From contig JAYPYV010000013.1 of NCBI GenBank assembly GCA_038136035.1, positions 8,449 to 72,448 on the forward strand: 64,000 nucleotides of DNA, written 5' to 3'. The translations under genes and the position numbers were made by a program. The notes beneath the pieces were generated by a model. That model was not told where the DNA came from. It did not search any database and saw only the letters and a program-made list of their open reading frames with translations. The stretch is from UBA9926 sp023261215 (GTDB lineage Bacteria > Pseudomonadota > Gammaproteobacteria > Pseudomonadales > Azotimanducaceae). This document shows, one piece after another, positions 1 to 8,955 of this stretch (the stretch's first letter is position 1; each line of letters opens with the position of its first letter).

Positions 1-15
1 CATTGGAATCTACGT

Positions 16-2706
16 CTACTGTAAGTCGTATGAAACGCGCAATCCAATAGTTCTTGGGCGATTGGTGGTGACTCTCTCAAAGAAGTCTTGGCGGTTGATG
101 TGCAGTTGCGCACGTTCATCCGTCAAGTTACTTGCGAAGAGTTCGACACCCCAGCCATTGTCCAGGCTCGCAACGCCAATTGAGCCGTCTAGAATACCGT
201 AGCTGTCCTGCATGGTGTTGGGCTCGTCCGCTGTGTCAACGATCGAGTTGAGGGCCTCGCCCGCATACTTGTAGCCAAACTGCCAGTGGGCGCCTAGATC
301 ACTGTTCAATTCCCATTCATAACGGGCGCGTACACTGAACTGCGTTTCGGGCGTCAGTGGCAGCATGCTGCCCGCGTCGGCTACCACGATGTCAAATGCC
401 GGGTCGACGTAAACCAATTCCGTATCGTTAAACGAGGCCGCCGCAAATACCGTGAGGTTGTCATTGACCGCCCACGCCATATCCATTTCCAGCCCCATGA
501 TTTCAGCGTCACCGCCGTTATCAACGATGGTCAGAATGGAGATGTTCTGTGAATCGAACTGCGAAACTTGGATGTCTTGCCAGTCAATTTTGTACACGGC
601 GCCATTGAGTCGCAATGAGCCATCGAGAAGCGTGGTCTTAACGCCCAACTCCATATTTTCAAGAGAGTCAGATTCGAATACATAGGGTAGGCAGTATCCG
701 GGGAATCCGGTCGACGGATTACTGTTGATGGCGGCGCTCGTCCCACAGGCCGTCCCATCATCTCGAACGTTGTTCGCGCTCGCGTTGTACACACCCGCCT
801 TGGCGGCTGCTCGGTTAAAGCCAGGGGGGCGATACCCTTCCGACCAGGTGGCAAAGACCAGGGTGTCGGAGTCTTCGGGTTGCCATGATGCCGTGAAACG
901 CATGATCGTGTCGGTCACATTGAGGGGCTGCAACTCCGCAAAGTTGGTTTGATAATCACGACCGCCAGTTAGGGCAGGTCGAATATCATTGTTGGGGTCG
1001 TTATCATCGACAAAGAGTGGGCGATTACCGTAGCGCCAGGCACCGTAGCCAGTAAACCCATAATCCAAGTCATAGTATCGAGCACCAATGGCGATCGACA
1101 ACGCGTCAGTCACGGCGAACGAGATTTCACCGAAGATGGCGGTCTGTTTCTCGGTCCTTGTGTTGTCATTCCTGAATTGCGTTGAGTCGGTGACGCGTCC
1201 ACGTGCGTTGGCTTCAGAGTTTGTGAACGTGCCGCTCGTTCGGATGTCAATGGGTGAAAAGCCAGCATCAATCGGCGCTTGATAGTTGAAGTCCCCGATG
1301 TGCAGGATTTCAAAGTCCTCGAAGAAGACGCCGCCTTGCATGTTGAGTCGACCGTCAAAGTTTGTGGCGACGCGAAGTTCGTGGGTCCAGCGCTGGTTTT
1401 CGTTCTCAATTCTCGCCGCGTTGGCGGGCGTACCACATTCAATCACACCGGGATCGCCACCGATGGTGGGATCAAACGTGTAGAAGGTGCTTGGGTCATA
1501 GTCGGTGTTGTAGCCGGTGCCGAGCCCATTGTAGTAACCGCCAACGAGATACTCGCACTGGTAGCCTGAGATGAATGCACCAATGTTCGTGTAGCCCGTG
1601 TAATCAATGTTGGCTGTGACATCTCGGTCGAGAAAGGCGCCCGTGTAGATGACATCTAGGTCGCCGAATGAGCCCTCAAGCGTCCACGCTGTTTGGTTGA
1701 ATTCATCGTCCAGGAAATCATCCGTAAATCTAGACACTTGTAAGTCGTCTAAGAGGGGGTCGTAGTCGAAAACACCTTCGGTCGACAGCGACTGCGCGGT
1801 GTGTTGAATCAAGAGTCCCCAGTTGTCGGAGATCATGTACTTCAAGCCAAGCCGCATGCCTGCATAGTGTGCATCGTTGAAATCATCCTCAACCAATGCC
1901 GCATTGTTTGCGATGGTTTTATGAACAGGCACGGTGAGACCACCTTCGCCCACAACCGTCCCATTAGCAAAAACGGTGCCTTCAGCATAAGTGACGGTGT
2001 CTCCGGGAAAGGTTGGGTTGATCGCGTTGTTCGCCTGGAATTCACCAGGGACATTATCGATGAACCCGCCCTGCCGATCGTTGTAGAGCGCGACTCGAAC
2101 AGCCATTTTTCCGTCGATGATGGGTAGGTTCAGCATGACTTCGGCTGAATTGCTGTCCTCGCCGCCTGATGTGCTGGACCAACTGCCATTAAAGGATGCG
2201 TCGAACTGGTCGAGGACGGGCTTTGCAGTGATCAAACGAACGGTGCCCGCCATTGAGCTTGCGCCATAAAGCGTTCCCTGTGGCCCGGGCAACACTTCGA
2301 TCCGCTCCATATCGCTGATGTAGACATCAAGGTTGCGCCCACCGGCGGTGACCGGCTGTTCGTCAAGATAGAGGGCGACGTTGGGTGCGGACCCTTGGGA
2401 TTCAGCGACGGTAATATTGATGGCATCGACGGCGGCACCTCGAATGTAGATTTCATTCTGGCCTGGGCCTCGACCGCCGGCATTCACGTTGGGAAGGTAT
2501 TGCACGTAATCTGCGAACTCTTGAATGTTCTGATCTTCGAGTTCCTTTGCGCCGATGGCTTGAATGGTGACCGGCGCATCCTGAAGAGGCACAGCGCGCT
2601 TGGTGGCTGTGACGACGATTTCTTCCAATTCAGCCGAGGCCTGGGGTGCGGTCGCGGCTGCGATGGCGGAGAGTACAGCAAGGTGCAATTTCTTCTTTTG
2701 AAACAT
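16..2706 (-). CDS. TonB-dependent receptor, substrate unknown
   Basis: Outer-membrane, TonB-energised uptake receptor of 896 residues, complete (TAG stop at 16-18). A lysine-rich N-terminus and hydrophobic stretch form a signal peptide ending near ASA at residues 23-25. A TonB-box-like EEIVVTATKR follows, then a plug domain with the RGA..AINI and PGPQGTLYG blocks around residues 89-147, and a long beta-barrel ending in an alternating aromatic strand. ATG is preceded by AGGA at good spacing. It stands alone: the next gene on the same strand is a BCCT transporter 340 bp upstream. This receptor type is common in marine gammaproteobacteria and sphingomonads for carbohydrates, aromatics and other ligands. 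No riboswitch or Fur box is visible upstream, so I assign no substrate. Confidence 0.93.
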   Translation of the reverse strand: MFQKKKLHLAVLSAIAAATAPQASAELEEIVVTATKRAVPLQDAPVTIQAIGAKELEDQNIQEFADYVQYLPNVNAGGRGPGQNEIYIRGAAVDAINITVAESQGSAPNVALYLDEQPVTAGGRNLDVYISDMERIEVLPGPQGTLYGASSMAGTVRLITAKPVLDQFDASFNGSWSSTSGGEDSNSAEVMLNLPIIDGKMAVRVALYNDRQGGFIDNVPGEFQANNAINPTFPGDTVTYAEGTVFANGTVVGEGGLTVPVHKTIANNAALVEDDFNDAHYAGMRLGLKYMISDNWGLLIQHTAQSLSTEGVFDYDPLLDDLQVSRFTDDFLDDEFNQTAWTLEGSFGDLDVIYTGAFLDRDVTANIDYTGYTNIGAFISGYQCEYLVGGYYNGLGTGYNTDYDPSTFYTFDPTIGGDPGVIECGTPANAARIENENQRWTHELRVATNFDGRLNMQGGVFFEDFEILHIGDFNYQAPIDAGFSPIDIRTSGTFTNSEANARGRVTDSTQFRNDNTRTEKQTAIFGEISFAVTDALSIAIGARYYDLDYGFTGYGAWRYGNRPLFVDDNDPNNDIRPALTGGRDYQTNFAELQPLNVTDTIMRFTASWQPEDSDTLVFATWSEGYRPPGFNRAAAKAGVYNASANNVRDDGTACGTSAAINSNPSTGFPGYCLPYVFESDSLENMELGVKTTLLDGSLRLNGAVYKIDWQDIQVSQFDSQNISILTIVDNGGDAEIMGLEMDMAWAVNDNLTVFAAASFNDTELVYVDPAFDIVVADAGSMLPLTPETQFSVRARYEWELNSDLGAHWQFGYKYAGEALNSIVDTADEPNTMQDSYGILDGSIGVASLDNGWGVELFASNLTDERAQLHINRQDFFERVTTNRPRTIGLRVSYDLQ

Positions 2707-2873
2707 GATCAGTCCTGTTGGTGCGTGGGCGTAGTGTACAGATATTTAGAACTCAATTCATTAAATACGAAGAATTTGGCATAAAGACCATATAAAACAG
2801 TCTATTAGCGCGAGAATTTGATTGAATCTGATGTTCTAAAAATTTGATATCAAATTAAATTTATCTGAAACCA

Positions 2874-2929
2874 AAGACGCCAAGACGCCAAGACGCCAAG
2901 ACGCCAAGAGGCCAAGGAGCGAACGAATC
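2874..2929. repeat. Octamer tandem repeat AAGACGCC
   Basis: Five exact head-to-tail copies of AAGACGCC (2874-2913) are followed by two degenerate copies (AAGAGGCC, AAGGAGCG). They lie in the 342-bp gap between the BCCT transporter (its stop is at 3049) and the start of the TonB receptor at 2706. The gap is otherwise AT-rich and holds no convincing gene. Eight is not a multiple of three and no reading frame crosses the array, so it is a non-coding simple sequence repeat. Confidence 0.9.
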
Positions 2930-3048
2930 GAAAAACAAATAGGCGAAGAAGGGTTGATGTGTTTTGGCGTAGCAGCGGCTCGTGTTGTCAATGCCCGGCG
3001 GTCAGGGATCCCATGCTCAGCCCATGGAGAGGCATCAGAGCCGACGCA

Positions 3049-4665
3049 TCACGATGTGCTCGGGTCCCTGAGAAGTTCTCGTTCTTTCAGTAATCCGAGG
3101 ACGAGGCTGATCGCCATGAGGATGATGATTAGGGTGAAAGGGAACGCGGTGGCCAGAGCGAGCGCTTGGACCGAATTCAACCCCCCGCCCAAGAGAAGCG
3201 CGATACCGATCATCGCGAGCGCACAGCACCAAAAGACGCGTTGCGTCACCGGCGTTCGGGTTTTGCCTCCCGCGGCCATGGTGTCGACGACCAGCGAGCC
3301 GGAGTCCATCGATGTGACAAAGAAGATGATGACGAGCACCAGACCCACGATGGACGTCACTTCCGCGAGTGGCAGTTGCTCGAGAAAAATAAACAACGTG
3401 AGCTCGGGCTGAAAATTGCGAACACTGTCAGCTACCGCGGTCGCGCCATGAGTAAAGTAGTTCACCATGGCGGTTTGGCCAAAGATGGTCATCCAGATGA
3501 GAAATATCATCGACGGTGCAATGAGCGCGCCAACCACAAATTCTCTGATGGTGCGACCGGTTGAGATTCTGGCGATGAACAATCCTACAAACGGTGAGAA
3601 GGCAATCCACCATGCCCAATAGAAAGTAGTCCAATCATGCATGTAGTAGAAATCGGTTCGACCTGCCCAGGTGCTAAGTTCGGGTAAATACGAGAGATAG
3701 GCCCAACCTGAAGTCACGATGTGTTCGAGCGTGCTCCAAATTGGGGTCGTCATCAGCACGAAGAAGCCGAGCGCAGTTGCCGTCAACATGTTGAGTTCGC
3801 TCAGTAGCTTGATGCCACCGTCGAGGCCTCGAAGCACGGAGAAAAGCGCGAGCGCGGTGATGACCGCAATGAGCGCCATTTGCACCAGGCTAGAGTCTGC
3901 GACCCCGAATAGGTAGCGAAGTCCACCCGAGGCTTGTTCTGCGCCGTAACCGAGCGAAGTAGCAAGACCAAAGAGCGTCGCGAAAATCGCAAGAATGTCA
4001 ACGATGTGACCAGGCCAGCCCCAGATGCGCTCGCCAAAAATCGGGTAGAGCGCGGAGCGCATCAGCAATGGCAGTGATTTGTTATAACAAAAAAAGGACA
4101 GAGACAGCCCGACCACGGCGTAGACCGCCCATGGATGAAAGGCCCAGTGATACAGCGTCGCAGCCATCGCGAGGGCTTGAGTCTCCTCTAGCCCAAGATC
4201 GGTGATATTGAGCGGTAGTCGCAACGCATGATTCATGGGCTCTAGGACGCCATAAAACATAATGCCAATACCGATCCCAGCGGCGAACAACATGGCCACC
4301 CAGCTAAGCAGGCTATATCTTGCTTCGGCCTTTGGGCCACCAATTCGAATGCGACCCAGCGGCGATGCTGCAAGCGCGATACAGAACAGCAGGAAAAAGT
4401 TCATGCTGTATACAAAAAACCAATCGAGTTTTGTGGTCAGCCACACCCTCAGCGAACCGAACCATTCAGCGGCCACTTGAGGGAAGAGCAGCGTTAGCAC
4501 GACAAAAATGACCGTAACGCTGCTGCTCAAAATAAACACGGGGTTATGGATGTCGAGCCCGAAAGCCTCGATGTTGTCCTGCCCCACTTCGTAGTCAGAC
4601 GTATAGACGTCTTCGGTTCCTTGGGCCTCAATTGAGGCGTCGGTCTTGGAAGACAAAGATCTCAC
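3049..4665 (-). CDS. BCCT-family transporter (betaine/carnitine/choline type)
   Basis: Inner-membrane secondary transporter of 538 residues with about twelve membrane segments, the normal BCCT size. The glycine-rich substrate/Na+ site motif GIGIGIMFYGVLEP is at residues 130-143. The family signature DWTTFYWAWW is at 344-353, followed by the usual SPFVG..IARIS stretch, and the C-terminal TSMDSGSLVVDTMAAGG segment is present. Members move quaternary ammonium compounds such as glycine betaine, choline, carnitine or DMSP. The exact substrate cannot be read here, and no betaine metabolism genes adjoin. The C-terminal tail after the last helix is short, so an osmosensing tail like that of BetP is absent. 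The assigned start is GTG with a weak ribosome site, so the true start may be slightly downstream. Confidence 0.92.
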   Translation of the reverse strand: MRSLSSKTDASIEAQGTEDVYTSDYEVGQDNIEAFGLDIHNPVFILSSSVTVIFVVLTLLFPQVAAEWFGSLRVWLTTKLDWFFVYSMNFFLLFCIALAASPLGRIRIGGPKAEARYSLLSWVAMLFAAGIGIGIMFYGVLEPMNHALRLPLNITDLGLEETQALAMAATLYHWAFHPWAVYAVVGLSLSFFCYNKSLPLLMRSALYPIFGERIWGWPGHIVDILAIFATLFGLATSLGYGAEQASGGLRYLFGVADSSLVQMALIAVITALALFSVLRGLDGGIKLLSELNMLTATALGFFVLMTTPIWSTLEHIVTSGWAYLSYLPELSTWAGRTDFYYMHDWTTFYWAWWIAFSPFVGLFIARISTGRTIREFVVGALIAPSMIFLIWMTIFGQTAMVNYFTHGATAVADSVRNFQPELTLFIFLEQLPLAEVTSIVGLVLVIIFFVTSMDSGSLVVDTMAAGGKTRTPVTQRVFWCCALAMIGIALLLGGGLNSVQALALATAFPFTLIIILMAISLVLGLLKERELLRDPSTS

Positions 4666-4871
4666 CAGCTGAAATGAGTAGGGGACCCTAACATGTTGCC
4701 CCTAGGGTGTCACATCAGGGGGCTCGGACAGCGACTGAAGATCGAGCGGCACGCAGCTGAACCCTCGGCGTCGGTCGGCCAGCAATCCAAGGTTTGACTT
4801 GGCGAGGCAGGTTCCTTGCGTTTGATGATTGGGGGCCGCAGCGCGCTTGACGCAGAGCGCTGCCGCTGGAT

Positions 4872-5663
4872 TTAGCGACCCTTGAAGTTCGGTGCTCGCT
4901 TTGCGAGAAAGGCTTGAATCCCCTCCTGGCCATCCTCTCCCACCGCGCAGCTTGCGATCTCTCGAGTCTCAAGTTCCATCTGAGTTTCAAGGCTGGTGTG
5001 GGAGCTTTCGTTCAGAAGTCGTTTGACCGAACCAAAAGCTCTCGTTGGACCGGACATCACTTCGCCAACACACTGCGCCACTGCGGATTCAAACGACTCG
5101 GCAGGCACGGCCTGATTGATCAACCCCCAGGACACAGCCTCCTCAGCACTCAGAACTCGGTTGGTGAGCATGAGTTCACGCGCTTTTCTGTCTCCAATGC
5201 GCCTGGGCAGGAAGTAAGTTGAGCTCCCATCGGGTGACAATCCAGCCTTGGTATAGGCTGACGTAAATTTCGCGGTATCCACTGCGATCGCCAAATCGGC
5301 AGCGACACAGAGACTTAACCCCGCGCCTGCCGCGGTACCCTGAACCGCGCACACCACGGGTGCATCCAGTCGAGTGAGACGACTGATGGCGATGTGAAGA
5401 TCACCCGCCATGGTGCGAATGAGTCGTCCAACCTCTTGGCCAGCCTCGGCAAATTCCGCGATATCGCCGCCGGCGCAAAAGAGTTTACCGGTCGATCTGA
5501 TCAATACGCAGCGAAGATCGCTTTGCTCTGCGAGGCGGGTTGCGGCATCACTTAATTCCTTGGCCATCAACGGATTCATCGCATTGGCTTGGTCAGGCCG
5601 ATTCAAGGTCAGCGTGGCGAGCCCTTGCTCGAGCTGAAGTGTGATGGTTTCAAAGCTGCTCAT
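4872..5663 (-). CDS. Crotonase-superfamily enzyme, PaaG-like isomerase type
   Basis: Crotonase-fold CoA-thioester enzyme of 263 residues. The start was set at the ATG of MSSFETITL because the 24 upstream in-frame residues look non-coding. LNRPDQANAM, the oxyanion-hole segment FCAGGDI and a C-terminal FLAKRAPNFKGR give the family. Both glutamates of classical enoyl-CoA hydratase are replaced: GAGLSL stands where GGCEL would be, and GLSPDGSSTYFLPR carries an Asp. That pattern is typical of PaaG-like isomerases (1,2-epoxyphenylacetyl-CoA or delta-isomerase type), so hydratase activity should not be assumed. No paa genes are nearby. It is divergent from the P450 gene across a 590-bp gap. Confidence 0.88.
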   Translation of the reverse strand: MSSFETITLQLEQGLATLTLNRPDQANAMNPLMAKELSDAATRLAEQSDLRCVLIRSTGKLFCAGGDIAEFAEAGQEVGRLIRTMAGDLHIAISRLTRLDAPVVCAVQGTAAGAGLSLCVAADLAIAVDTAKFTSAYTKAGLSPDGSSTYFLPRRIGDRKARELMLTNRVLSAEEAVSWGLINQAVPAESFESAVAQCVGEVMSGPTRAFGSVKRLLNESSHTSLETQMELETREIASCAVGEDGQEGIQAFLAKRAPNFKGR

Positions 5664-6100
5664 GGTCGATCTCTTCTCTAGGGTGCGGTTCTGGCACGCA
5701 ATAGGTGATTCTAGCACCGGGCGCGTCTTGCTCATCCGTCATCGTGCGCTAACTCTACGCATCGAATCAAGACTGGGCGCCTGATGCATTGTGCTCAGCA
5801 CGTGCTGCGGGCGCCTCGTAACACCAAATTGAAAGGCCTTCGGCGTCTCTGCATCGACTGACGGAGTCGAAGCGGTCTTACCATTCCGCATGACTGGGGC
5901 TTTTGGCGGTCTCGCTTCAATCGCGATCTTTCTGAGAGATGGTGTCCGCGCGTGGCTTCCACTTCGGACGATTAACCCGTGGCTAGAGGCCCTCGGCAAG
6001 CGCTTCCCCACGAGACTCAAATTTAGAGGACGTTTCAGGGGCCATGACTTTGCCGATCGAGGCGTGGGTTCAAACCCATTCATCGCGATGTCGAAAGTGG

Positions 6101-6168
6101 TCTTTTTGCGTGACGCTTTTTCATGACTCTTTTTGCATAAGGCTTTTTGCTTAACTCTTTTTGCATAG
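6101..6168. repeat. 14-bp tandem repeat in the P450 upstream region
   Basis: Five successive imperfect copies of a 13-14 bp unit of the form (T/G)CTTTTTGCATAA(G/C) run from 6101 to 6168. They end about 85 bp before the P450 start. The rest of the 590-bp divergent gap (5664-6254) contains only weak open frames with no recognisable protein features. The position just upstream of the CYP153-type gene makes a regulatory role possible, but no regulator family is implied by the sequence. Confidence 0.8.
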
Positions 6169-6254
6169 TATGGTGGGCAGACCTTGAATATCTGCTAAAA
6201 AGTGAGGGCGCTGATCGAAGACGCAGCGACAGACCCTAGCCAAGGACAAACCTG

Positions 6255-7523
6255 ATGAGTGAGGATGCAATGCCAGAAGCAATCAACCCAGTCGCCGACT
6301 TGGCACCCAGACCCGATGCACAGATGGCGTCGGTTGATGAATTCGATTTGATGCGCCCGGACCTCTTTCACGGCGACTACCACGTCGATTTATTTAAGCG
6401 ATTGAGGGACGAGGCGCCCGTGATCAGTCAAGACGTTGAAGATCTTGGTCGGGTTTGGCATGTCACGCGGTTCGAAGACATCATGGCGGTGGACACCAAT
6501 CACGCCGACTTTTCATCCGACGGTTCGATTGTCGCCACAGACCAGGAAGAGGATTTTCCGCTGCCGATGTTCATTGCGATGGATCCACCAAAGCACGATC
6601 AGCAGCGGCGGGAGGTCAGTGGTGTGGTGGCACCCCGTAACCTAGCCAGCATGGAAGCGTTGATTCGTCAGCGTTGTCGGAAGATATTGTCCGAGCTGCC
6701 AAGAGGGGAAACCTTTAACTGGGTTGACCTCGTTTCGATCGAGCTTACGACGCAAATGTTGGCGACGCTCTTTGATTTCCCCTTCGAGGATCGTCGAAAA
6801 CTGACCCGCTGGAGTGATGTGGCCACTGCGGATGAACAAAGTGGCCTTGTGGAGAGTGAAGACGCGCGGCGAGCAGAGCTCATTGAATGCCTGACTTACT
6901 TCACCGAATTGTGGAATCAGCGCGTGAATGCCCCGCCCGCAAACGACCTGATCTCGATGCTTGCACATGGCGAGTCCACAAAAAACATGGACCCCATGGA
7001 ATACCTGGGCAATCTAATTTTGTTAATTGTTGGTGGTAATGACACCACGCGTAATTCGATTTCGGGTGGCGTTCGGTTTTTGAATGAAAATCCTGATGAG
7101 TTTGCAAAGCTCAAAGCCAATCCCAGCCTGATTCCGAATATGGTCCCGGAAATCATTCGCTACCAAACGCCGCTCGCATATATGCGTCGCACCACAACGC
7201 GTCCTGTTGAGATTGCTGGGCGATCGATTCCCGAAGGTGAACGCATTTTGATGTGGTACGTCTCAGGCAATCGCGATGAACGTGCGATTCAAAATCCCGA
7301 TGCGTTCTTAATTGACCGAGCCCGATCTCGGCAGCATCTCAGTTTTGGTTTCGGCATCCATCGCTGTATGGGGAATCGACTCGCGGAGATGCAATTGAGG
7401 ATATTGTGGGAAGAGATTCTTGCGCAATTTGATCGCGTCGAATTGGTGGGCGAGCCTGAGTACGTGAATTCGAACTTCGTGAAGGGATACACCTCGTTGC
7501 CTGTGGTTGTTTTTGATCGTTAG
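6255..7523 (+). CDS. Cytochrome P450, CYP153-like (alkane omega-hydroxylase type)
   Basis: Soluble bacterial P450 of 422 residues. The I-helix oxygen-activation motif reads LIVGGNDTTRNS. The ExxR motif is EIIR, and the haem loop is FGFGIHRCMGNRLAEMQ with the proximal thiolate at Cys371. The extended blocks MEYLGN..LLIVGGNDTTRN and HRCMGNRLAEMQLRILWEEIL, plus a C-terminal SNFV.GYTSLP, match what I know of CYP153, which hydroxylates terminal carbons of medium-chain alkanes and related compounds. Class I P450s need a ferredoxin and ferredoxin reductase, and neither is encoded nearby. A DAO-type flavoprotein begins 11 bp downstream and is probably co-transcribed. Family assignment is strong; substrate is inferred. 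Confidence 0.9.
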   Translation: MSEDAMPEAINPVADLAPRPDAQMASVDEFDLMRPDLFHGDYHVDLFKRLRDEAPVISQDVEDLGRVWHVTRFEDIMAVDTNHADFSSDGSIVATDQEEDFPLPMFIAMDPPKHDQQRREVSGVVAPRNLASMEALIRQRCRKILSELPRGETFNWVDLVSIELTTQMLATLFDFPFEDRRKLTRWSDVATADEQSGLVESEDARRAELIECLTYFTELWNQRVNAPPANDLISMLAHGESTKNMDPMEYLGNLILLIVGGNDTTRNSISGGVRFLNENPDEFAKLKANPSLIPNMVPEIIRYQTPLAYMRRTTTRPVEIAGRSIPEGERILMWYVSGNRDERAIQNPDAFLIDRARSRQHLSFGFGIHRCMGNRLAEMQLRILWEEILAQFDRVELVGEPEYVNSNFVKGYTSLPVVVFDR

Positions 7524-7534
7524 ATCAGCGCTTT

Positions 7535-8935
7535 ATGGTTGACGTGACGTCAGAGCGACCGGCGCCGGGCGCTGATTTCGGTCCTAGTTTGTGGGCTGAA
7601 GCCCTCAGTCATCATCGAGAGAAGACCCAACCAGCTGCCGACCTACCGACCCAAGCGGATGTGGTCATTGTGGGGGGTGGATTTTCCGGTCTTTGGACGG
7701 CCTACTATTTATCCCTCGCTGATCCCCATCGATCGATCACCTTGCTCGAAGCTGAGCATGTGGGATTTGGCGCCAGTGGTCGAAATGGTGGATGGTGTAT
7801 GGGGTGGGCAGAAGGTATCGATGCCTTGCTCGAGCGCCCCAAAACCAGGACCGAGGGGCTTCGTTGGGCTAGGGCCATGCAGTCAACGCTCGGTGAGATC
7901 AAGTCGGTGCTTGATCATGAGTCGATTGACTGTGATTTCCACCAAGGCGGAACCCTGACCACAGCGACCAACAGAGCGCAATTGGCGCGTCTCCAACGAC
8001 ATCATGATCAGTTGCTCACCTGGGGTTTTGATGAATCTGATTTTCAGTGGCTGGCACAAAAAGAAGCGCTAGATCGGGCCAGGGTCGAGGGTGCCTTGGG
8101 TGCGCAATTGACGCCACACTGCGCGGTCATTCATCCAGCGAAATTGGTTGCCGGTCTGGCGAGGGTCTTACGCGCTCGTGGGGTGCGTATCTACGAAAGG
8201 GTTCGGGTAACCTCAATCAGAGGTTTGATGCTGAGCACGAACCGAGGCAATGTCGCTTGCGAAACCCTGATCCGAGCGACTGAAGCCTATACGCGGGAGC
8301 TTCCTGGCTACGCCCGTTTAGTGGTACCCGTTGTGTCTGCCATGGTGGCAACCGCGCCACTCAGCGACGCCTTATGGGCATCGATTGGTCTGGCTGACCG
8401 TCCCACCTTTTGCGATGCGCGTCGCGTGACGGTCTATGGTCAGCGCACGCAGGATGGTCGAATCGCGTTTGGTGCACGGGCTCGTCATGTTCGTGGCACG
8501 TCGCTACCCGCACAGTACGCCTCCACCAATCCGATCTTCGAGGAAGTCGAACGTGCGCTGTACTCTCTTTTTCCTCAGCTTTCTAACCACGCGATCACGC
8601 ACCGTTGGGCTGGCGTGCTGGCGATCTCACCCCGGCGTCATCTAGAGGTGGCATTCGATCGAGATACCCAGCAAGGACATTTGGGCGGGTATATGGGAGA
8701 AGGTGTCGCCGCATCAAACTTTGCCGCGCGGCGCTTGGTCGAGCGCATGATGAACTTGCCTTCGGATTGGGTCGACGCACCCTTCTACGTGTCGCGGCCG
8801 AAAAAATGGATCCCTGATCCTATGCGATCAGCGGGCATCGCGATTGCTCGCCACGCCGCTGAACGAGCAGACGCAGCTGAACAAAAAGGCGCAACGTCGC
8901 CGTTCTGGGGCAGGGTGTTCAACGCGCTCGTGTAA
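7535..8935 (+). CDS. FAD-dependent oxidoreductase, DAO family
   Basis: Flavoprotein of 466 residues in the D-amino-acid oxidase/glycine oxidase superfamily. The dinucleotide-binding VVIVGGGFSGLWTAYYL lies near residues 45-61, followed by an acidic LLEAE and a GASGRNGGWCMGW block typical of PuuB/glycine-oxidase-like amine oxidases. The C-terminal FAD-contact region (RWAGVLAISPRR and GYMGEGVAASN) is present. Such enzymes oxidise secondary or primary amines. Eleven base pairs separate it from the P450, suggesting one transcript. It is not a known P450 electron donor: it has no NAD(P)H-dependent ferredoxin-reductase features, so a partner role would be speculation. Confidence 0.88.
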   Translation: MVDVTSERPAPGADFGPSLWAEALSHHREKTQPAADLPTQADVVIVGGGFSGLWTAYYLSLADPHRSITLLEAEHVGFGASGRNGGWCMGWAEGIDALLERPKTRTEGLRWARAMQSTLGEIKSVLDHESIDCDFHQGGTLTTATNRAQLARLQRHHDQLLTWGFDESDFQWLAQKEALDRARVEGALGAQLTPHCAVIHPAKLVAGLARVLRARGVRIYERVRVTSIRGLMLSTNRGNVACETLIRATEAYTRELPGYARLVVPVVSAMVATAPLSDALWASIGLADRPTFCDARRVTVYGQRTQDGRIAFGARARHVRGTSLPAQYASTNPIFEEVERALYSLFPQLSNHAITHRWAGVLAISPRRHLEVAFDRDTQQGHLGGYMGEGVAASNFAARRLVERMMNLPSDWVDAPFYVSRPKKWIPDPMRSAGIAIARHAAERADAAEQKGATSPFWGRVFNALV

Positions 8936-8955
8936 AGAGTCCGCGCTTAATACCG

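Noticed and set aside
2874..2929. Direct repeats considered as a CRISPR array
   Set aside because: The unit is 8 bp with no spacers, so it is a simple tandem repeat. The same applies to the arrays at 6101, 39572 and 50156.
5739..6126. Open frames on both strands between the PaaG-like crotonase and the P450
   Set aside because: They overlap on opposite strands, lack a ribosome site and show no recognisable domain or composition of a real gene.
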